Shown: positions 15,687 through 24,561 of the stretch, one piece after another | Numbering within the stretch: position 1 is the first letter of the stretch | How the letters are laid out: each line of letters starts with the position of its first letter | NCBI GenBank assembly: GCA_015665315.1 | Contig: JADFAK010000078.1 | Coordinates: 1-37,115, forward strand | DNA length: 37,115 bases | From: Flavobacteriales bacterium | Lineage (GTDB): Bacteria > Bacteroidota > Bacteroidia > Flavobacteriales_D > Sanyastnellaceae | Direction of reading: 5' to 3' | Notes under the pieces: generated by a model | Databases searched by the model: none | What the model was told of the DNA's origin: nothing | What the model saw: only the letters and a program-made list of their open reading frames with translations | Translations under genes and position numbers: made by a program

Positions 15687-16538
15687 ATGAAGACACGTAT
15701 ATTGTTTTTATGCATGCTATTGCTTCCACTCTTGAGCGTAGGTCAAAAAAAGTTTGACCGAAGTAAGGAGATGGGTTTAATGGCCGGTACAGCGTATTAC
15801 ATAGGTGATATAAATCCTAGAAAACATTTTGGTGGAAATTTACGCCTGGCAGGTGGGTTGTTTTACAGACATAACCCGAACCGACGAATTTCGATCAAGG
15901 GTTCTTTCTTGTATGGAAGAATCGAGGCAAGCGACGCCAACAGCAAAGATCAATGGCAGGTGAACCGAAACCTGTCTTTTCGCAACGATGTCTTTGAAGG
16001 AGCTATTCAAGCGGAAATAAACTATTTCAATTACCAAATCGGTGATAAAAGAGACTTCTTTTCTCCCTATTTGTTTGCAGGCCTCGCCTACTACAGCATG
16101 AAGCCCCAAGCCGAATACAAAGGCGTGTATTACGAACTTCAACCCTTGGGTACCGAAGGTCAAGGCACCACTGAGGGAGGAGAACGCTATAAGACTGGTG
16201 GGCTCTCCGTTCCATTTGGCCTTGGATTCAAGGTGAATGTGTTTAGCATTATCGCCATTAATTTGGAGTGGGGGATGAGAAAGACATGGACCGATTACTT
16301 TGATGATGTTAGTGGAAGCTATGTTGATCCAAGTGTCCTCCTAGTAGAAAACGGACGACTCAGCGCCGAATTGGCGGATCAAAGTCTAGAACCTGTCCTC
16401 GACAACGGCACCAATTCCGGCCTTCAGCGCGGCGATCCAGGTCGTAAGGACTGGTATTCCTTCGCTACATTAGCCATTTCTTTTCGCCTCGGAAAATCTC
16501 CGACCAACTGTTGGAACAACATCGACTTCGGTCGATAG
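15687..16538 (+). CDS. DUF6089 family outer-membrane beta-barrel protein
   Basis: About 283 residues. The signal peptide KTRILFLCMLLLPLLSVGQ is followed by amphipathic strands typical of an outer-membrane barrel (MGLMAGTAYYIGDINPRKHF, ISIKGSFLYGRIEA, YLFAGLAYYSM, VPFGLGFKVNV, NLEWGMRKTWTDYFDDVSGSY). The segment GDINPRKHFGGNLRLAGGLFYR and the position between nadK and uppS are characteristic of DUF6089 proteins in Bacteroidota. The start is ATG 15687 (MKTRIL); ATG 15678 adds three residues. The function is not known; location beside bamA suggests envelope work. Confidence 0.85.
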   Translation: MKTRILFLCMLLLPLLSVGQKKFDRSKEMGLMAGTAYYIGDINPRKHFGGNLRLAGGLFYRHNPNRRISIKGSFLYGRIEASDANSKDQWQVNRNLSFRNDVFEGAIQAEINYFNYQIGDKRDFFSPYLFAGLAYYSMKPQAEYKGVYYELQPLGTEGQGTTEGGERYKTGGLSVPFGLGFKVNVFSIIAINLEWGMRKTWTDYFDDVSGSYVDPSVLLVENGRLSAELADQSLEPVLDNGTNSGLQRGDPGRKDWYSFATLAISFRLGKSPTNCWNNIDFGR

Positions 16539-16567
16539 TGATAATCTTCCAATACTAGTTTAATTCT

Positions 16568-16601
16568 TTGTTTCATTAACGGTCCAAGGACTCTATATTT
16601 G
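16568..16601 (+). promoter_or_regulatory. Promoter of uppS-bamA
   Basis: TTG (16568-16570), 23 nt, then TATATTTG (16594-16601), an exact TAnnTTTG. It gives a leader of about 70-75 nt before the ATG at 16682 and separates uppS transcription from DUF6089. Confidence 0.6.
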
Positions 16602-16681
16602 CAGCTTGAACTTCAATTAATGTTAATTTACTTCCTGGGCAGACTTGGGTGTAGATTTTAGCGTTGGGTTCAGGATGAACT

Positions 16682-17413
16682 ATGGATTGGCAGGAAAAAA
16701 TCGATCGAAATAATGTGCCCAAACATGTTGCCGTCATTATGGACGGGAACGGCCGCTGGGCTCGCCAACAGGGCGAAGAGCGTATATTTGGCCACTTCAG
16801 TGGGGTTGATGCTGTGCGCGCTACGCTGAAAGCTGCTCGAAATATTGGTGTAAAGTTTTTGACCCTTTATGCGTTCTCTACAGAGAACTGGAACCGGCCT
16901 TTGGAAGAAGTGCAGGCATTAATGGATCTTTTGGTGAAAACAATAATTCGGGAATTAGATGAACTTGATGACAATGGCGTGCGTTTGCAGGCCATTGGAG
17001 ACATGCAAATGTTGCCCGAGGATTGTCGGTCGGAACTTCAAGCCGCCATGGATCGCACTGCCAAAAATGATGAAATTAGCCTCATTCTAGCATTGAGCTA
17101 TAGCGCTCGTTGGGAAATGACAGAGGCCGTGAAGAAAATAGTTCAAGAAGATATCAAAGCAGAGAATATTACCGCAGATACAGTGTCAAACCATTTACAA
17201 ACTGCTAATTTTCCTGATCCAGAATTAATGATTAGGACAAGTGGGGAACAACGAATTAGCAACTTCCTTTTGTGGCAGTTAGCCTATTCTGAACTCTATT
17301 TCACAGATGTACTGTGGCCAGATTTTAACGAATCTGAATTTTACAAAGCTATATGCGATTATCAAAACCGCGAACGCAGGTTCGGTAAAACGAGCGACCA
17401 GATAATCGCATAA
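16682..17413 (+). CDS. uppS: Isoprenyl transferase (undecaprenyl diphosphate synthase)
   Basis: 243-residue cis-prenyltransferase that makes the C55 lipid carrier for peptidoglycan and O-antigen. Motifs: HVAVIMDGNGRWARQ with the catalytic Asp at residue 21, LTLYAFSTENWNRP, and near the C-terminus ELMIRTSGEQRISNFLLWQ and ELYFTDVLWPDF. Full length. Only 10 nt separate it from bamA, so they are one transcription unit driven by the promoter at 16568-16601. Confidence 0.97.
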   Translation: MDWQEKIDRNNVPKHVAVIMDGNGRWARQQGEERIFGHFSGVDAVRATLKAARNIGVKFLTLYAFSTENWNRPLEEVQALMDLLVKTIIRELDELDDNGVRLQAIGDMQMLPEDCRSELQAAMDRTAKNDEISLILALSYSARWEMTEAVKKIVQEDIKAENITADTVSNHLQTANFPDPELMIRTSGEQRISNFLLWQLAYSELYFTDVLWPDFNESEFYKAICDYQNRERRFGKTSDQIIA

Positions 17414-17423
17414 TCGAGACTAT

Positions 17424-19976
17424 ATGAAACACATTTGCCTAGGCCTTTTGGCGCTGAGCCTTTTTATCCCTTTTGTTGCTAAGGCGCAACCCACCCAAAT
17501 CGGCTCAGGAATCGATTATTTGGTTCCGCAAACGTATACCATCGCAGGATTGGTTGTGAGTGGTGCCGAGCATACTGATGTAAATGCTATTAAGCTACTG
17601 TCGGGTTTGCAAATTGGCGACGAAATCCTCATTCCAGGTGAAGATGTGTCACAAGCGATTAAAAAACTCTGGCGCCAGCACCTCTTTGCCGATGTCTCCA
17701 TCTACGCCGCAGAAATTCGTGGAAATGATATTTATCTGAACATAGAAGTTCAAGAGATGCCACGTTTGTCGCATTTCAGCTTCGACGGTATTCGGAAAAC
17801 CGAGGCAGACAACATTCGAGATGAAATTCACCTTATTTCTGGTGTTATTGTCAATGAAAATGTCAAGAATAGAGCAATCAATGGCATTAAAAACTATTTT
17901 ATTGACAAGGGTTTTCTCAACGTCAAAGTCAAGATAGTTGAGAAGGAGAATACGAGTATTGAGAATTCAGTTTCCCTCGCTTTTATCATCGACAAGGGTA
18001 AAAGAGTTAGAATTAAAAACATCAATTTCATTGGTGCGAATGAAGTAGCGAATTGGAAGCTTCGCCGGTCAATGAAGAATACGAAGAAGACCCGAATTTG
18101 GGGTGTTTTCAAAGCATCGAAGTATATTGAGAAGGAATACCAAACAGACAAGACTACCCTAATCGCTAAATACAACGAGCTGGGGTATAGAAATGCTCGA
18201 ATTGTGAGTGACTCAATCCGTCACATCAGCAGGCGGCGAGTCAATCTCGATATCACCTTGCACGAAGGTGAGAAATTCTATTTCAGAGACATCACCTTCG
18301 TTGGAAATAAAAAATACAGCACAGGAAGGTTAGATAGTATCCTGAATATTCAAGCGGGCGACATTTACGACGTGACAATGCTTGAAGCGCGTCTTTACAT
18401 GAATCCAAACGGTCAGGATATTACGTCTCTATACCAGGATGACGGATATCTTAACTTCCAAGCCTACCCGATTGAAACACTAGTAGAGAATGATTCTATT
18501 GACATTGAGATTCGAATTAGTGAAGGCAAGAAATTTAGAATAGGAACTGTTACAGTTGTTGGAAATACGAAAACCAACGATCATGTTATTTATCGGGAAA
18601 TACGCACGAAACAAGGCGATCTCTTCCGAAGAAACGATGTGATCCGAACGCAGCGAGAATTGGCCCAACTTGGATATTTTGATCCACAGAAATTTCAAAT
18701 CAACCCAACGCAGAACCCAGATAAAGGGACAGTTGATATTGAGTATGTAGTTGAAGAAAAACCAAGTGACCAGGTAGAACTTTCTGGAGGTTGGGGAGCA
18801 GGACGTGTTGTTGGTTCACTTGGAGTGAGCTTCAATAATTTCTCTTTGAGGAGTGTCTTTAAAAAAGGCGCTTGGACGCCAGTTCCTTCTGGTGATGGTC
18901 AAAGATTGAGTCTGCGTGCCCAGTCCAATGGTCTGTTCTTTCAATCGTATAGCGCTTCCTTCGTCGAGCCTTGGCTTGGAGGAAAGAAACCAAATTCTTT
19001 GAGTGTTTCTGTTTGGCACTCCGTGCAAAGTAATGGCGAACGCCGAAAAGTGGGAGGGGAATTAAACCCGGAACGAAGATCGCTGAACATTACTGGTGCT
19101 TCTGTTGGTTTGGGTAAAAGGTTGGCCGTGCCAGATGACTGGTTCCAATTTTATCTTGGACTTTCTTACCAGCACTTCAACCTAAATCGATTTGGTTCGT
19201 TTTTCAGTTTTGATGATGGAATATCTAACAACCTTTCTATTACAGCTACTCTATCTCGAAACTCCGTGAGTGAACCAATTTATCCTTCTTGGGGATCAGA
19301 TGTTTCTCTCACTGGAAAATTCACTCCACCGTACTCAGCCATTGGCAGAATGTTTGGCGAAAAGCCGGACTATGCGACCATGACTGATCAGGAAAAATTT
19401 GATTGGGTAGAGTACTATAAAATTAAGTTTACGGCCAAGTGGTACACGACGCTTTTCAGTCATAAAGTTGGAGATGAGGGGAATCAACACAATCTTGTAT
19501 TGGCAACAAGCGCCGGGTTTGGATTCTTGGGCGCCTACAATCAACAGATTGGACTATCTCCGTTCGAGCGCTTCTATTTAGGAGGTGTTTATTTGTCAGG
19601 TTATGTGCTGGATGGTCGTGAAATCGTCAACCTACGTGGATATGATGAGTTGTCACTTACCTATCCTTCGCGATCGGTTGGTTCACCACTTATTTCTAAA
19701 TATAGCGCTGAGTTGAGGTATCCACTTTCTACGAACCCGAATGCTTATATCTATATGTTAGGTTTCTTAGAAGCTGGAAAAACGTGGTCGAAGTATACGG
19801 ATTACAACCCGCTAAACGTTATGCGTTCTGGAGGTGTCGGATTGCGGATATTCTTGCCCATGTTTGGACTACTTGGACTTGATTATGGATGGCGATTGGA
19901 TGATGTTCCTGAAAACCCTGCCATGCAAAAGGGACAATTTCACTTTAGCATTGGAATGAATCTAGGTGAACTCTAA
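17424..19976 (+). CDS. bamA: Outer-membrane protein assembly factor BamA
   Basis: 850-residue Omp85 protein. The signal peptide KHICLGLLALSLFIPFVAKA is followed by about five POTRA repeats (to about residue 430; examples YTIAGLVVSGAEHTDVNAIK and FYFRDITFVGNKKYSTGRLD) and a C-terminal 16-strand barrel. The lid-loop RGY motif is present as NLRGYDELSLTYP, and the last residues FHFSIGMNLGEL form a terminal beta strand. It folds and inserts outer-membrane proteins. It is followed by two Skp/OmpH chaperone genes, which deliver such clients, in the usual Bacteroidota order. Full length, no anomalies. Confidence 0.96.
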   Translation: MKHICLGLLALSLFIPFVAKAQPTQIGSGIDYLVPQTYTIAGLVVSGAEHTDVNAIKLLSGLQIGDEILIPGEDVSQAIKKLWRQHLFADVSIYAAEIRGNDIYLNIEVQEMPRLSHFSFDGIRKTEADNIRDEIHLISGVIVNENVKNRAINGIKNYFIDKGFLNVKVKIVEKENTSIENSVSLAFIIDKGKRVRIKNINFIGANEVANWKLRRSMKNTKKTRIWGVFKASKYIEKEYQTDKTTLIAKYNELGYRNARIVSDSIRHISRRRVNLDITLHEGEKFYFRDITFVGNKKYSTGRLDSILNIQAGDIYDVTMLEARLYMNPNGQDITSLYQDDGYLNFQAYPIETLVENDSIDIEIRISEGKKFRIGTVTVVGNTKTNDHVIYREIRTKQGDLFRRNDVIRTQRELAQLGYFDPQKFQINPTQNPDKGTVDIEYVVEEKPSDQVELSGGWGAGRVVGSLGVSFNNFSLRSVFKKGAWTPVPSGDGQRLSLRAQSNGLFFQSYSASFVEPWLGGKKPNSLSVSVWHSVQSNGERRKVGGELNPERRSLNITGASVGLGKRLAVPDDWFQFYLGLSYQHFNLNRFGSFFSFDDGISNNLSITATLSRNSVSEPIYPSWGSDVSLTGKFTPPYSAIGRMFGEKPDYATMTDQEKFDWVEYYKIKFTAKWYTTLFSHKVGDEGNQHNLVLATSAGFGFLGAYNQQIGLSPFERFYLGGVYLSGYVLDGREIVNLRGYDELSLTYPSRSVGSPLISKYSAELRYPLSTNPNAYIYMLGFLEAGKTWSKYTDYNPLNVMRSGGVGLRIFLPMFGLLGLDYGWRLDDVPENPAMQKGQFHFSIGMNLGEL

Positions 19977-20093
19977 AAAACTTAATTTAAATTCGCGTCG
20001 TTCATGCTTGGAATGGAAATTGCATAGCTCAATGAAATGATGTTAATGAGGGGAATCACACACGCCGTGTTGACGATCCGAAAAATTGAACTC

Positions 20094-20732
20094 ATGAAGA
20101 ATATTTTTATCACGCTTGCCCTGATGTTTGTTTTTACTGTGGCCAATGCTCAGAAATTTGGTTACGTGGATACCGACTATATTTTAATGCATGTTCCTGA
20201 ATATGCAGAAGCACAGTCTGAACTCAACAAATTCTCTGCCGATTGGCAAGCTGAAATAGAGACTAAGTACGAAACGGTACAAAGATTGCAAGAAGCATAT
20301 GATGCCGAGAAAGTATTGCTTACCGAAGAGATGAAAAAGAAGAGGGAGGCAGAGATTCAAAAGCGGCGACAAGAAGCGATGGAAATGCAAAAACAGAAAT
20401 TTGGTGTTGGAGGAGAGCTTTTCAATAAGAGAGAAGAACTGATCAAACCAATTCAAGATCAAATCTATGATGCGATCAAAGATGTGGCCAACTCAAAAGG
20501 ATTAATGGTAATCTTCGATAAAGCTAAACAAAGCAATATTCTGTACAGCAATCCGAAACATGATGTAAGTGACAACGTGATCAAGAAGATGGGGCTTAAA
20601 CCAGGAGAGACGATTGAGGCGGAAGAAGCTGCAGGGAAGGATCAAGGAAAACAAAATACGAATACAAATAAAGATCAAGGAAGATCAGGTGGCGCTAAAA
20701 CCGATAGAGGAGGGAATGCCCCAAAAAAATAA
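20094..20732 (+). CDS. OmpH/Skp-family periplasmic chaperone, first copy, with charged tail
   Basis: About 212 residues. The signal peptide MKNIFITLALMFVFTVANA, then QKFGYVDTDYILMHVPEYAE, the OmpH start, and a long coiled-coil arm rich in E/K/Q (about 40-140) that forms the Skp tentacle. The C-terminal 35 residues after GETIEAEEAAGKDQGKQNTN are low-complexity G/N/K and probably disordered, absent from the second copy. The start is ATG 20094, set by the signal peptide; the upstream in-frame ATGs are not supported. It should hold unfolded outer-membrane proteins for BamA. Confidence 0.9.
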   Translation: MKNIFITLALMFVFTVANAQKFGYVDTDYILMHVPEYAEAQSELNKFSADWQAEIETKYETVQRLQEAYDAEKVLLTEEMKKKREAEIQKRRQEAMEMQKQKFGVGGELFNKREELIKPIQDQIYDAIKDVANSKGLMVIFDKAKQSNILYSNPKHDVSDNVIKKMGLKPGETIEAEEAAGKDQGKQNTNTNKDQGRSGGAKTDRGGNAPKK

Positions 20733-20765
20733 CTCACGCTTAATTGCTCTATTAAAACTACTTCA

Positions 20766-21260
20766 ATGAAGAAAATTATCATCATCGCAATCGTGTGTAT
20801 CGGTGCAGTGTTCACTGGAAATGCACAAAAACTAGGACATATTGATTCTCAGGAATTATTGTTGTCTATGCCTGAACGTGCTGCTATTGAAACAGAGTTG
20901 CAAGAATATGCTTCTGTGTTAGAGACGCATTTGAACAGCATGAAAAAAGACTATGAGGCTAAGGTCCTAGAAATTCAAAGCAATCCGAATTTGCCTGAAG
21001 CAATCTACAATGACAAAGTTAGAAAGCTGCAAGAACTGGAACAAAGCATGCAAGAATTTCAGCAGACTGCCAATCAAGATTTGGCTAAAAAGGAGTCTGA
21101 ATTGCTTCAACCAATGATTGACAAGGCGCAAGCTGCAATTACAGCAGTTGCCGAAGAAAATGGATTTACGTACATCCTCGATGCCTCTACTGGTGTTACT
21201 TTGTACAACGGTGGTGAAGATGTTTTGCCGCTCGTAAAAGCGAAATTGGGCCTCAAATAA
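20766..21260 (+). CDS. OmpH/Skp-family periplasmic chaperone, second copy
   Basis: 164 residues. The signal peptide MKKIIIIAIVCIGAVFTGNA, then QKLGHIDSQELLLSMPERAA, a coiled-coil arm (about 45-125, for example VRKLQELEQSMQEFQQTAN) and a C-terminal ITAVAEENGFTYILDASTGV. Typical full-length Skp-like protein without the tail of the first copy. It lies 33 nt after the first copy; tandem duplicates here are common in Bacteroidota. Confidence 0.92.
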   Translation: MKKIIIIAIVCIGAVFTGNAQKLGHIDSQELLLSMPERAAIETELQEYASVLETHLNSMKKDYEAKVLEIQSNPNLPEAIYNDKVRKLQELEQSMQEFQQTANQDLAKKESELLQPMIDKAQAAITAVAEENGFTYILDASTGVTLYNGGEDVLPLVKAKLGLK

Positions 21261-21300
21261 TTGAAAAGAGCCTCGTTTAAAAAAAATTACTGCACTTTTG

Positions 21301-21329
21301 AAATCCGGTTGATCCAACCGGATTTTTTT
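21301..21329 (+). terminator. Terminator-like hairpin abutting the murI start codon
   Basis: AAATCCGGTTG (21301-21311) pairs perfectly with CAACCGGATTT (21315-21325) around a 3-nt loop, then T to 21329; the murI ATG begins at 21330. It probably ends the bamA-ompH transcript, though it could also be a regulatory leader for murI. Confidence 0.75.
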
Positions 21330-22136
21330 ATGAAGAAAAACGCACCCATAGGCATATTCGATTCGGGAATAGGTGGCTTAACCGTTGCCAAGGCGATCAA
21401 TGATTTGCTTCCGAAAGAGTCTCTGATATATTTCGGAGACACAGCCCATTTGCCGTATGGCGATAAATCTGCTGCAAGTGTGCGTGGTTATTCTCTTCGA
21501 ATTGCAGCCTTCCTCAAGGAACACGGATGTAAAGCAATCGTAATAGCCTGCAATACGGCCAGCGCTCGCGCAACGAAGTCGGTCATTGATTTAATGGGAG
21601 TCGATATACCGGTGATCAATGTAATCGACCCTGTTGCGGAATACATTGGCAAAACCTTCAAGAATCAAAAAGTTGGAGTTATTGCCACTAAAGGAACTAT
21701 TAGTTCTAGGGTCTATCCCAAACGAATCCATCAGTTTTCTCCAGATGTGAAAGTCGCTACGAAAGCGACCCCGTTGCTAGCGCCCATGATAGAAGAGGGA
21801 TTCTACAATAACAACATTAGTAAGGCTGTTATTCACTCGTATCTAAGCCATCCTAATTTGCGCAAACTCGATGCCCTCGTTTTGGGTTGTACGCATTATC
21901 CGCTGATTAAAAGCGAGGTGGAAGATTTCTATTCTGAAGCTGTCGAGGTATTGGACTCATCACAATTCTTGGCCAAAAATCTTGAAGTTGTTCTCGAGCA
22001 GAAAAATTTGGTGAGCAACAATCGACGTCCAACGAAGGAGTTTTTCGTTTCAGATTTTACGGAGTCCTTCAAGCATTGTACTCGGCTGTTTTTTGGAGAG
22101 GAAATCTCTTTGAAAGAGGCTCGAATTTGGGATTAA
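21330..22136 (+). CDS. murI: Glutamate racemase
   Basis: 268-residue cofactor-independent racemase supplying D-glutamate for peptidoglycan. The start IGIFDSGIGGLTVAKAI, YFGDTAHLPYG, the first catalytic cysteine in IACNTASARA, and the second in LGCTHYPLIKSEV are all present. The start ATG 21330 is set by conservation; a TTG at 21261 would add an unconserved 23 residues that span the terminator-like hairpin. The stop (22134-22136) overlaps the stop of the convergent gene. Confidence 0.96.
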   Translation: MKKNAPIGIFDSGIGGLTVAKAINDLLPKESLIYFGDTAHLPYGDKSAASVRGYSLRIAAFLKEHGCKAIVIACNTASARATKSVIDLMGVDIPVINVIDPVAEYIGKTFKNQKVGVIATKGTISSRVYPKRIHQFSPDVKVATKATPLLAPMIEEGFYNNNISKAVIHSYLSHPNLRKLDALVLGCTHYPLIKSEVEDFYSEAVEVLDSSQFLAKNLEVVLEQKNLVSNNRRPTKEFFVSDFTESFKHCTRLFFGEEISLKEARIWD

Positions 22137-22645
22137 CGGTACCAATCAGCATACATGACGTAGTTCTTGGCTGTGGTGCTTATCAGGCCGCTTATCTTCT
22201 CTTCGTCCAATGTCTTTCTCATCTTGGCCGGTACTCCAGCCCACAAGGTGCCAGTCGGAATTCTAGTTCCTTCGAGAACTACCGCGCCGGCGGCAACAAT
22301 TGAGTTGCTTTCAACCACCACCCCATCCATAAGAATCGCACCCATTCCTATTAGTACGTTGTCTTGAACCTCGCATCCATGGACTATAGCCCTGTGTCCT
22401 ATAGAGACATTGTTTCCTATGGACGTGCCAAATTTCTTATACGTGCAATGGATCATGGCGTGGTCTTGAATATTGACTGCATTTCCAATGCGAATGGAGT
22501 TTACATCGCCACGTATAACTGCATGGTACCAAACAGTACAATCATCACCCATTACAACGTCTCCAACGATTACTGCATTTTCAGCTAGCCAGGTAGATTT
22601 CCCTATTTCTGGTGTTTTTTCAAGCAAAGTTTTAATAAGCGCCAT
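22133..22645 (-). CDS. Gamma-carbonic-anhydrase-like hexapeptide protein (YrdA/CaiE family)
   Basis: 170-residue left-handed beta-helix protein. Hexapeptide repeats run from about residue 20 to 130 (AVIVGDVVMGDDCTVWYHAV, IRIGNAVNIQDHAMIH, VSIGHRAIVHGCEVQDNVLI). The three metal-ligand histidines of gamma carbonic anhydrases are in QDHAMIH, IGHRAIVHG. The YrdA-type C-terminus GVPAKMRKTL is present. Start ATG 22645; the upstream in-frame ATG 22699 adds an uncharacteristic stretch. It converges on murI with a shared TTAA at the stops. Many homologues show no measured anhydrase activity, so enzyme function is uncertain. Confidence 0.88.
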   Translation of the reverse strand: MALIKTLLEKTPEIGKSTWLAENAVIVGDVVMGDDCTVWYHAVIRGDVNSIRIGNAVNIQDHAMIHCTYKKFGTSIGNNVSIGHRAIVHGCEVQDNVLIGMGAILMDGVVVESNSIVAAGAVVLEGTRIPTGTLWAGVPAKMRKTLDEEKISGLISTTAKNYVMYADWYR

Positions 22646-22783
22646 TCGATCCAATTTTTTGTCAAAGGCTAAACTAAACGATTCGGTAGCTCTTTTCAAA
22701 GCGGACGTGTTGATACTTTGATCAGAGTTTCAAGCTGTTAGATGCGGATATGGGTAACTTCAACAAATACAAGAAGATTCTCC

Positions 22784-23848
22784 ATGAAGCCTTTATTTAT
22801 TTTCATTTTTAGCCTTACAGTAAGCTTGTGCGCTGCCCAGGCCCCCCCTCAAGGCATCAGTTATCAAGCTGTTGCTCGTGATGTTGACGGCATTGTACTT
22901 GCAGATGCTCCACTCGGGGTTGAGATTACTATTCGCTTGAACGATGCCAACGGTGTCATTTGGTGGCAAGAGGAGCACGACGTTGTTACGAATACGCTTG
23001 GATTGTTTGCTCTGATTATTGGGCAAGGAACTTCGACAGGTTTGGGGAATAACCCATCTTTTGAAACGATTAACTGGGGCGCAGCATCGTATTTTCTGCA
23101 GGTAGCCATTGATCCCGGTGATGGGGTGTATGAATTGATGGGGACCTCTCAGTTTCTGTCGGTGCCTTATGCCTTCTATGCCGAGACAAGTGGCGACTCG
23201 AACGATGATGATCCCGATCCGAGCAATGAGCTGATTACAAACATGTTTGTCGAAAATGACTCCATTGTGATTGTCGAAGGAGGCATTCAACATTTCTTGG
23301 ACATTGGCTCGATTGCAGGAGAAGCTTCATTGACAGACGAGTGTATCAGTATTGCTCAGCTTCAAGGAACGGATTTGAATATAGTGGAGTGTGGTCAAGC
23401 CTTTGTCATTCCGCTGGAATCATTAGTAGACGACGGAGATTGGACTGTGGATGAAGGTGTGATGTACAACGATCAATTGGATGTAGGAATCGGCACCAAC
23501 AGTCCGACCAGCAGTCTTGATGTGAACGGCTCTCTTGCCTTAGAAGTTAGCTCGGTACAAGGACCAATAAATGTCAATGTTGATGAGAATAATTGCATAC
23601 TCATTGCGAATGTCACAAATGGTGATGTAACAGTTAACCTACCTTCAGCGACTACTTGTTTGGGTAGGATGTACACGTTCAAAATATTCGCTTCTTCTGG
23701 AGTCAATGATTTTAACCTCGTGACATTTGGCTCTGAAACAGTGGATGGAGTGGATAATCCTGTAGTGTCCAGTGCCGACAATAAAGTATTTGCTATCGTA
23801 TCGGATGGCAGCGCCTGGTGGGTAATAAATGGCAGTATTGCTCCCTAA
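22784..23848 (+). CDS. Exported surface/fibre-like protein of the T9SS module
   Basis: 354 residues. The signal peptide MKPLFIFIFSLTVSLCAA is followed by QAPPQGISYQAVARD and, near residue 130, QFLSVPYAFYAE, an N-terminal module common to many Bacteroidota secreted proteins. A low-complexity acidic linker (SGDSNDDDPDPSNE) follows. The C-terminal half reads DVGIGTNSPTSSLDVNGSLA, a tail-fibre-like signature, then a small beta domain. No T9SS C-terminal signal is visible. The next gene starts inside its stop (TAATG), so they are coupled. Function unknown; an adhesin or fibre is a guess. Confidence 0.7.
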   Translation: MKPLFIFIFSLTVSLCAAQAPPQGISYQAVARDVDGIVLADAPLGVEITIRLNDANGVIWWQEEHDVVTNTLGLFALIIGQGTSTGLGNNPSFETINWGAASYFLQVAIDPGDGVYELMGTSQFLSVPYAFYAETSGDSNDDDPDPSNELITNMFVENDSIVIVEGGIQHFLDIGSIAGEASLTDECISIAQLQGTDLNIVECGQAFVIPLESLVDDGDWTVDEGVMYNDQLDVGIGTNSPTSSLDVNGSLALEVSSVQGPINVNVDENNCILIANVTNGDVTVNLPSATTCLGRMYTFKIFASSGVNDFNLVTFGSETVDGVDNPVVSSADNKVFAIVSDGSAWWVINGSIAP

Positions 23849-24561
23849 TGGAAAGACTTTTATTCATATTGATTTTAATGGTGCCTAGTGTGGTTTTTGG
23901 GCAGGTGACATTGGACCGACAAGTCATAGGATCGGCTGCGATTAGTGGGTCTGGGAGCTTGTTGATTTCTTCCACGGCTGGTCAGCCTGAATACACCACG
24001 GAGTCAAACAGTTCAGGGATCATTTCGCAAGGCTTTCAACAGCCCCCAAATGAATTTATAGAACCTGCCGTTTCGCTTGAACTACCTCTGTGCATTGGCG
24101 ATGACCTGGCAGTGTTATCCATTAATTTGGAACAATGTCCAAATGCCATGATTTATGTTGATGGACAGGAATTAGGAGGCACCTCAACAACCCTAGATGA
24201 GGGGCAGTATGACCTGGTGGTGATTGGAGATGGGTGTTATCTCAACGACAGCATAGTCGTGAGTTATGACGACATACCAATATGTGATGTGGTTTTCTTT
24301 TCTGGATTCTCTCCCAATGGTGATGACGTTAATGACGAATGGATCATCGAGAATATTGAGTTCAGTACCCATGCGACAAATAAAGTGATGATCTACACGA
24401 GATGGGGAGATAAGGCTTGGCAAGGTGTTGACTACGACAATACTGAAAGCGTATTTAGGGGAGTTTCCAATGATGGTGTTCTCCTACCCGCTGGCGTGTA
24501 TTATTACGTATTTGAATCAGGAGATTATTCGAAGAATGGATTTATCGAATTATTGCGATGA
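23848..24561 (+). CDS. Small T9SS cargo with gliding-motility-type (type B) C-terminal domain
   Basis: 237 residues. The signal peptide ERLLFILILMVPSVVFGQ is followed by SAAISGSGSLLISSTAGQPE and GIISQGFQQP, a repeat segment common in secreted Bacteroidota proteins. The C-terminal 80 residues carry the CHU_C / type B sorting domain: FFSGFSPNGDDVNDEW, then IYTRWGDKAW and LLPAGVYYYVF. Such domains direct export through the T9SS and depend on SprF-type proteins, and a PorP/SprF homologue follows directly with an ATGA overlap. Start ATG 23848 overlaps the previous stop by one base. Confidence 0.88.
   Translation: MERLLFILILMVPSVVFGQVTLDRQVIGSAAISGSGSLLISSTAGQPEYTTESNSSGIISQGFQQPPNEFIEPAVSLELPLCIGDDLAVLSINLEQCPNAMIYVDGQELGGTSTTLDEGQYDLVVIGDGCYLNDSIVVSYDDIPICDVVFFSGFSPNGDDVNDEWIIENIEFSTHATNKVMIYTRWGDKAWQGVDYDNTESVFRGVSNDGVLLPAGVYYYVFESGDYSKNGFIELLR

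Noticed and set aside
20094-21260. Two ompH-like genes as a recent duplication or assembly artefact
   Set aside because: The proteins are clearly diverged and the tandem arrangement is common in the phylum.
22793-23293. 166-residue minus-strand open frame inside the fibre-like gene
   Set aside because: Shadow of the coding strand; no domain and no start context.
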